A DNA stretch of 64,000 nucleotides from Amycolatopsis sp. FDAARGOS 1241 (GTDB lineage: Bacteria; Actinomycetota; Actinomycetes; Mycobacteriales; Pseudonocardiaceae), in NCBI RefSeq assembly GCF_016889705.1, contig NZ_CP069526.1, forward strand, positions 1,612,001-1,676,000, read 5' to 3'. Shown here in pieces: positions 60,017 to 64,000 of the stretch. The notes under the pieces are model-generated. The model was given only the letters and a program-made list of their open reading frames with translations, was not told where the DNA came from and ran no database searches. A program made the position numbers and the translations under genes. Each line of letters starts with the position of its first letter. Within the stretch, counting starts at the first letter, position 1.

Positions 60017-60418
60017 CGTGGCTGACGACGCGGATCCCGCCCTACGTCTGCAGCACCCCGCGAGCACCGAGAACGCCACCGCACTGCGCACCCCGCTCGT
60101 CCGCTGGGCCGCGGCCCGGCGCTGCCCCTTGAACTCACCGGCGATCTCGAACTCGCCGTCTACGAAGCCGTGATCAATGCCGTCGATCATGCCTACCGCA
60201 ACGGCGCCCGCGGGCACGGTTGAGCTCCGCGTCCGCCACGAGGAGCACACCCTCAGTTTGACCCTCACCGACCACGGCCGGTGGCGGCCCCACCCGCGCC
60301 CGATCCGCTCCACGGCCGTGGCCTGCCCCTGATCCGCATGCTCGCCGACCACGCCGACATCACAGCCCCACGCCACGGCACCGTCGTCACCATGTCCTGG
60401 CAGCTCGGCCGAAACTAG
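60000..60418 (+). pseudogene. anti-sigma/HATPase_c regulatory kinase-like, frameshifted
   Basis: Begins PSPSDVADDADPALRLQHPA then TALRTPLVRWA; after a shift near 60110 continues LELTGDLELAVYEAVINAVD HAYRNGA (N-box ExxxNxxxH), after another near 60210 TVELRVRHEEHTLSLTLTDH G, then HGRGLPLIRMLADHADIT and APRHGTVVTMSW. This is the RsbW/SpoIIAB-like ATPase fold. At least two shifts. With the STAS gene it formed a partner-switching pair now disabled, unless the shifts are sequence errors. Confidence 0.75.
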
Positions 60419-60579
60419 TCCTCAGCGCTCGGCCCTGGCCGCCCCTGATCCGGCATCTCCGCGAGGCGTTCGGCCTCGTCGATCGGCGCCAGCGGGAACC
60501 GCACCGCGGCCGGGTCGGGACGCCCCCGCGCCGGTGGCTCGTACTCGGGCAGTGGGCGAAGCGTCCAGCACTCAGTCAT
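60415..60579 (-). CDS. possible small unknown protein
   Basis: A 54-residue frame: TECWTLRPLPEYEPPARGRP then AAVRFPLAPIDEAERLAEMP. It overlaps the ATPase stop by 4 bp on the other strand. Codon usage is reasonable, but there is no supporting similarity. Confidence 0.3.
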   Translation of the reverse strand: MTECWTLRPLPEYEPPARGRPDPAAVRFPLAPIDEAERLAEMPDQGRPGPSAED

Positions 60580-60907
60580 GATCATGGCGGTCGCACAACC
60601 TTCAGCCGGCGGTCGGGCGTTCGTGTGGGTTGTGGACAACTCGCCTGGTCGGTCGCCGTCGGGGTGATCGCCGTGGCCGCGGGTGCTCATGTCCGGCGCC
60701 GTGGCGCCACGGACTGTCGGTGCGGCGCGTGCCGTTGACGAGGCGGCTGAGGTCACGCCTGGCGCGATGCGACCGCCTCGTCAGTCGCCCGTGGTGTGCC
60801 CGTCCGCGGGCCCCTGCCGACGGGGGCTGCGCACCAGGAGGGTGAGGCTTGCAGCCAGGGAGCTGTCGCTGCTCGTCAGAGGTTTCCTTCCGGGCGGCGT
60901 ATCCCGG

Positions 60908-61540
60908 TTGAATGTCTTCGTGAGGTTCGGAAAGGCAGCGGCCTTGGCCTTCTGCGTGGTGGTGGGGACATCCGGGTGTGCGGGCGGGATGGCACCCACG
61001 TCGCCGACGCCGCAGACGGTCACGCCGAGCGCGAGTGTCAGCTATCTGCAGTGCGGTACGGATATCAAGGTGCCGAACCCGGGCTCGCCGGCTTACGGGG
61101 GCCCAGGGCCGCACCTCGTCGTTGCGGGGGAGGGCGACGGCGCCTATCGCTCGGGTTTGGTGCCCTCAAGCTTCACCACTGGTTCGCTGCCCATCGCCTG
61201 GGGAGCCCGGGAAGACGGCACCGACCGCCCGGACAGGGCCCAGCTCATCGTGTGCCTGACCGGGCTGCGCAGGCGCGGGACGACGTCGATCGGCACCTGC
61301 GAGTGGACGATCGCGCGCGGCGACGTCTACCCCGTGACCTACACGTTCGAGGTGTACGAACTCAAAACCGCGCACAAGCTCGCGGACTTCGACGTTGAGA
61401 GCGACCTGCCGGCGGAGCAGTCATGTCCGGCCCACGTGACGGCGCACATCGGACAGCACGGTCCGGACGTCGCACAGGACTTCGACGACGACACCTTGGT
61501 CCCGCACCTCACCCCTCTCGTCACCCCTGACCTGCCCTGA
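60908..61540 (+). CDS. lipoprotein of unknown function
   Basis: Encodes about 210 aa from TTG 60908 (GTG 60920 is possible). The signal (RFGKAAALAFCVVVGTSGCA) ends in a lipobox (GTSGC). The mature part is Gly/Pro-rich at first, then has paired cysteines (LQCGTD; VCLTGL; GTCEWT; EQSCPAH) suggesting disulfides in a beta-rich secreted domain. No family recognised; looks typical of actinomycete surface lipoproteins. Upstream 60580-60907 holds no gene I can support. Confidence 0.65.
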   Translation: MNVFVRFGKAAALAFCVVVGTSGCAGGMAPTSPTPQTVTPSASVSYLQCGTDIKVPNPGSPAYGGPGPHLVVAGEGDGAYRSGLVPSSFTTGSLPIAWGAREDGTDRPDRAQLIVCLTGLRRRGTTSIGTCEWTIARGDVYPVTYTFEVYELKTAHKLADFDVESDLPAEQSCPAHVTAHIGQHGPDVAQDFDDDTLVPHLTPLVTPDLP

Positions 61541-61692
61541 AATAACAGCGGTCGACCAGCTCTCCGGCATCTCCGTGCTCCACTTGATCACTCCGACCGC
61601 GCACGAAGCGTCCAAAACCGGAGATCAACCGCGCACCGTGCGCCGACGCCGAATCCGATCGCCGCCGGGCCGTCGAGCTCGACGGCCCGGCC

Positions 61693-62259
61693 TCACGACC
61701 GATCGCACGCCACCGACTGCTCCGGACTTCCTCGTCCACCTGTGGCGAGTACCTCGCGGAGAATGCGAACCGCCCGTGGTCCGACTCCGTGCATCGCCAG
61801 CAGCTCGGCGTCGGTCAGGTCGGCAACCTGGGCGAGCGTGGTGACGCCGGCGCCGGCGAGGGCCCGGGTGGCGGGAGCGCCTATGGCCTTGGGCAGATCG
61901 CCGACCGCACCGGCAGCCGCGACGTCTCCAGCGGCCACTTGCGCTGCCAGCTGTTTCGGCGCCCGAAAGAGCCAGGCGCGACGCACCCAGTGGTTGAGTT
62001 GCTGGCCGTTGATGTCCCCGATCGGGACACGGACACCAATCGACGTCGCGCCGCGGGCCAGCGGCTGCGCCGTAGGATGCCCGGCGAGGACTTGGTGCAT
62101 GTCCGGCGCGGAGAGTCGCAGCTCGACCAGCTTGTCCTCGCGCAGCGCGGCGAACTGCGCATCGCGCACCAGGAATGCGACGAATCCTGAGCCGTCGACG
62201 TGCTCGGCGGTATCGGGATAGGACAGGGCGGCCTTGCGCAGCTGGGCGAGGGTCGTCAT
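61693..62259 (-). CDS. MmcQ/YjbR-like protein with C-terminal HhH module
   Basis: Encodes 188 aa. Residues 1-110 match the MmcQ/YjbR (DUF419) fold: LRKAALSYPDTAEHVDGSGF, FAALREDKLVELRLSAPDM, WVRRAWLFRAPKQL. Residues ~120-180 add a helix-hairpin-helix pair (ALAGAGVTTLAQVADLTDAE, LLAMHGVGPRAVRILREVL) as in DNA-binding proteins. The combination suggests nucleic-acid binding. ATG 62259. Confidence 0.75.
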   Translation of the reverse strand: MTTLAQLRKAALSYPDTAEHVDGSGFVAFLVRDAQFAALREDKLVELRLSAPDMHQVLAGHPTAQPLARGATSIGVRVPIGDINGQQLNHWVRRAWLFRAPKQLAAQVAAGDVAAAGAVGDLPKAIGAPATRALAGAGVTTLAQVADLTDAELLAMHGVGPRAVRILREVLATGGRGSPEQSVACDRS

Positions 62260-62406
62260 GAACCCAGCCTGGCACATCGGCTGGCATGAAACGCGCCGCT
62301 CGCAGGCGCTGACGTCATGCCTGCCTGGCCGCGACAGCAGCAGAACCTGGATCAACAGCGGGGTGGCCCGATCGCCAACGGCGGTCCGGGCGGGCAGGAG
62401 CCGCGC

Positions 62407-62568
62407 TGGGGCAGCGTGGGTGCCGGGGTAGCGGCCGGTGAAGTCGTTGTTGTTGCGGGTGGTCAGTGCTGTGGTGCCGTCGACGGCGATCCGCATGATC
62501 GCGCAGTAGCCGTCCCACGTGAACTCGTAGGCGTAGCGCGGGTCGTCGCGCAGTCTCCCGCCGTCCGG
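62407..62568 (-). pseudogene. ATP-dependent DNA ligase (LigD-type) fragment
   Basis: RLRDDPRYAYEFTWDGYCAI then MRIAVDGTTALTTRNNNDFT GRYP matches the adenylation-domain start of LigD-type ligases, where the active site reads EFKWDGYR. Here the catalytic Lys is Thr (codon 62518-62520) and the Arg is Cys. No other ligase sequence follows. A dead fragment upstream of the MmcQ/YjbR-like gene. Confidence 0.65.
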
Positions 62569-62725
62569 TGTGGACCGGCCACCAGGGGCTCTTCTTCGCC
62601 GTCGCGGCCTCCGCGCCACGCCCGCCGAGCGCATGTTCTCGCCCGGCGACACAGTGGCCGCAGCCCAGTCCCGCCACGTTGCGCTACTCGTTCGTCACGT
62701 GTGGCACTGGGTCGAAACCCGATCG

Positions 62726-63058
62726 GTGAGCACGGCTGAACCCATTACCCGGCGCCGACAGCTCGTTCCGATTTCTCGGTGCCCTGAGCGGCCCAGGGGC
62801 CGGCGCGGCGTTGTCTCACTGTGGGTCGGGCTGGCCGCACTGGCCGTGTGGGTGGGCAGCTGGCGCATCGTGTGGCTGGAGATCTTCCGCTGGCACCATA
62901 TGACGAAGACGTTCCGGTTCCGGCTGCCCGACGTGCCGCCGGGAGTCGGTGTCGAGCCCCGGCCCGGCCTGCCGGTCCGGGGTCTGCGCGTCATCGCGAT
63001 CGTGGCGCCCGTGGTGTGCCTCACGGCGTTCGCGCTCGTTGTTCGTCGACGCCGCTGA
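62726..63058 (+). CDS. small two-helix membrane protein
   Basis: Encodes 110 aa from GTG 62726. Two hydrophobic segments (VVSLWVGLAALAVWVGSW at about 31-48; VIAIVAPVVCLTAFALVV near the C-terminus) flank a charged middle part, FRWHHMTKTFRFRLPDVPPG. No family recognised. Codon bias supports a gene; the start could lie upstream. Confidence 0.45.
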   Translation: MSTAEPITRRRQLVPISRCPERPRGRRGVVSLWVGLAALAVWVGSWRIVWLEIFRWHHMTKTFRFRLPDVPPGVGVEPRPGLPVRGLRVIAIVAPVVCLTAFALVVRRRR

Positions 63059-63180
63059 GCCGGCCGGCACGGCAACGCTCCCCCCGCCGCGGAACTCCAG
63101 GGGGTTGTTCACCTCCGGGCGCGAACTGCTGGAGGTAGGTGAACGAGGCCCTTGCGAAGCCGCTTCGGAGATTCGGTCAG

Positions 63181-63759
63181 TTATGCCGGGGTTCCGCTCA
63201 TGTGGGCCGCCAGGGTTGCTCGGTCGAGCCGTGGAGGTACCGGGCTGAGTTGTCCGCTGCGGTGTCCGTCGAGGACGTCGGTGACGAACTGTGCGACCGC
63301 GGTGGGCGGTGGTGCGATCTGGCCGCGGAGGTGGCAGATCACGGGCGGTTGATCGTTCCCGCGGGGTTCGATCGCGACGTACCAGCCGAGTCGTTCGTCC
63401 CCGATGAGCATCAGGTCACGCTGCGGGCGGTCGGCGGTGCGGGCGGTGAGCCCGAGGTAGGCCGTGGCGGTGTCGGTGACTTCGTGCGTCACCGCGTGCA
63501 GGGGGACGCCGATCTGCTCGGCCACGGCGCGGGTGTAGGCCGCGAGCGCGCTCTCCAGACTCGGCATTGCGGTGTAGGCCGGCGATTGAAGGTCCAAAAT
63601 CGACAGCAGGAGCTCCTCGTCCCGCGGGTCGTGGGCCATGCGGGCGACCGTGCGCGCTGCGCGGGCGCGGTGTCGCTGGTGCTCGCGCAGGTGACGGGTA
63701 CGGCAGGACGTGAGTCGCGCTGCCGGTCCTTGGCCTGGCTGGGCGGGTGTTGACGTCAT
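63181..63759 (-). CDS. DUF6292-like actinobacterial protein
   Basis: Encodes 192 aa from ATG 63759 (nine bases after GAGGTG). The core reads SLESALAAYTRAVAEQIGVP, DTATAYLGLTARTADRPQRD LMLIGDERLGWYVAIEP and PPPTAVAQFVTDVLDG. This resembles the DUF6292 family of actinomycetes, alpha/beta proteins of unknown role. The N-terminal ~40 residues are basic and low complexity. A second possible start is ATG at MAHDPRDEELL, 41 residues in. Confidence 0.6.
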   Translation of the reverse strand: MTSTPAQPGQGPAARLTSCRTRHLREHQRHRARAARTVARMAHDPRDEELLLSILDLQSPAYTAMPSLESALAAYTRAVAEQIGVPLHAVTHEVTDTATAYLGLTARTADRPQRDLMLIGDERLGWYVAIEPRGNDQPPVICHLRGQIAPPPTAVAQFVTDVLDGHRSGQLSPVPPRLDRATLAAHMSGTPA

Positions 63760-63823
63760 GGTCTGCACCTCGAAGCCCAGAGGGTCGGATGTGACGGGGA
63801 TGCGGGTGGGCGGGCGGGTGCCG

Positions 63824-63853
63824 CCGGGCGTCCACGTCGACGTGGACGCCCGG
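63824..63853 (-). terminator. perfect 30-bp palindrome downstream of the cold-shock gene
   Basis: Both 15-base arms match exactly with no spacer (arm CCGGGCGTCCACGTC). It lies 16 bp after the stop of the cold-shock gene and 65 bp before the next start on the same strand. Likely a terminator, without T-tract. Confidence 0.65.
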
Positions 63854-63868
63854 CCTGCATGGTGGTGG

Positions 63869-64000
63869 TCAGAGGACCGACACCGCCGTGGCCTGCGGGC
63901 CGCGGTTGCCTTGGCCTACGTCGAACTGCACTCGGGCGTTCTCGTCGAGGCTGCGAAAACCGCCGCCGGTGATTTCCGAGTAGTGGACGAACAGGTCGCT
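63869..64000 (-). CDS. cold-shock protein, C-terminal part
   Basis: The last 43 codons of a CspA-like OB-fold protein; the start lies outside the window. It begins in the RNP2 motif ([10 protein letters not shown]), followed by [20 protein letters not shown] and [12 protein letters not shown]. Such proteins bind single-stranded RNA. Confidence 0.85.
   Translation of the reverse strand, partial: SDLFVHYSEITGGGFRSLDENARVQFDVGQGNRGPQATAVSVL

Noticed and set aside
1..64000. CRISPR arrays, tRNA and rRNA genes
   Set aside because: No regularly spaced direct repeats and no cloverleaf or rRNA-like conserved stretch were found in reading both strands; a dedicated scan could still find a tRNA.

Overview
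The window is high-GC DNA with the gene style of a Pseudonocardiaceae actinomycete, most likely Amycolatopsis or a close relative. This rests on strong G/C at third codon positions, frequent GTG starts, 4-bp ATGA/GTGA overlaps, a DUF6292-type protein, an ANTAR protein and a PhoD-type Tat phosphatase. I saw no rRNA, tRNA, CRISPR array or replication origin.

Layout. 0-7 kb: an MFS exporter, a RidA-like protein with an internal deletion, a flavin reductase and a UvrA-like ATPase that are both broken and joined by a deletion, a small membrane protein with a divergent TetR regulator and a palindromic operator, and a wrecked MFS gene. 7.5-16.6 kb (minus strand): a compact biosynthetic operon. It encodes SbnA- and SbnB-like enzymes for L-2,3-diaminopropionate (Dap), a SyrP/TfdA-like Fe(II)/2-oxoglutarate dioxygenase, an NRPS (half-condensation, adenylation, carrier, thioesterase), and a protein made of a carrier domain plus the membrane-bound Pls/PosA terminal domain known from epsilon-poly-lysine synthetase, but without its own adenylation domain. 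This is the strongest candidate for an undescribed system. 17.5-20.9 kb: frameshifted PuuE-like deacetylase and amidase genes with a TetR regulator. 20.9-24.5 kb: a lone Wzt/TagH-type ABC ATPase, a Na+/H+ antiporter broken in a C6 tract, and small proteins. 24.6-33.9 kb: nitrogen and phosphorus scavenging (urea channel, formamidase, FmdB-like zinc ribbon, PhoD phosphatase, DinB protein, glutamine synthetase, hexapeptide-repeat protein). 34.3-37.8 kb: a secreted phosphodiester glycosidase and a KimA-like potassium permease.

38.3-41.0 kb is a gene graveyard: an integrase remnant, an apparently intact IS5/IS427-type element with a CTAA target duplication, a broken polymorphic-toxin tail and a broken putative immunity gene. 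41.0-57.4 kb is a cell-surface glycan locus in two minus-strand operons. The downstream one has glycosyltransferases and membrane proteins. The upstream one has six translationally coupled genes: a phosphoribosyltransferase / kinase-like / HAD fusion, a flippase fused to an aminoglycoside-phosphotransferase-like kinase, a second flippase, a phosphoesterase lipoprotein, a NodB deacetylase and a GH39-like lipoprotein. A FemAB-like acyltransferase diverges from it. 57.4-64 kb holds stress and phosphate signalling parts (PhoU, ANTAR, broken STAS and broken anti-sigma ATPase), a lipoprotein, an MmcQ/YjbR-HhH protein, a DNA-ligase fragment and the end of a cold-shock gene.

About a dozen genes carry simple frameshifts or stops. 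Some are clearly decayed (deletion junctions, lost termini). Others, such as the antiporter, are one base from intact and may be sequence errors, so calls marked pseudogene should be read with that in mind.
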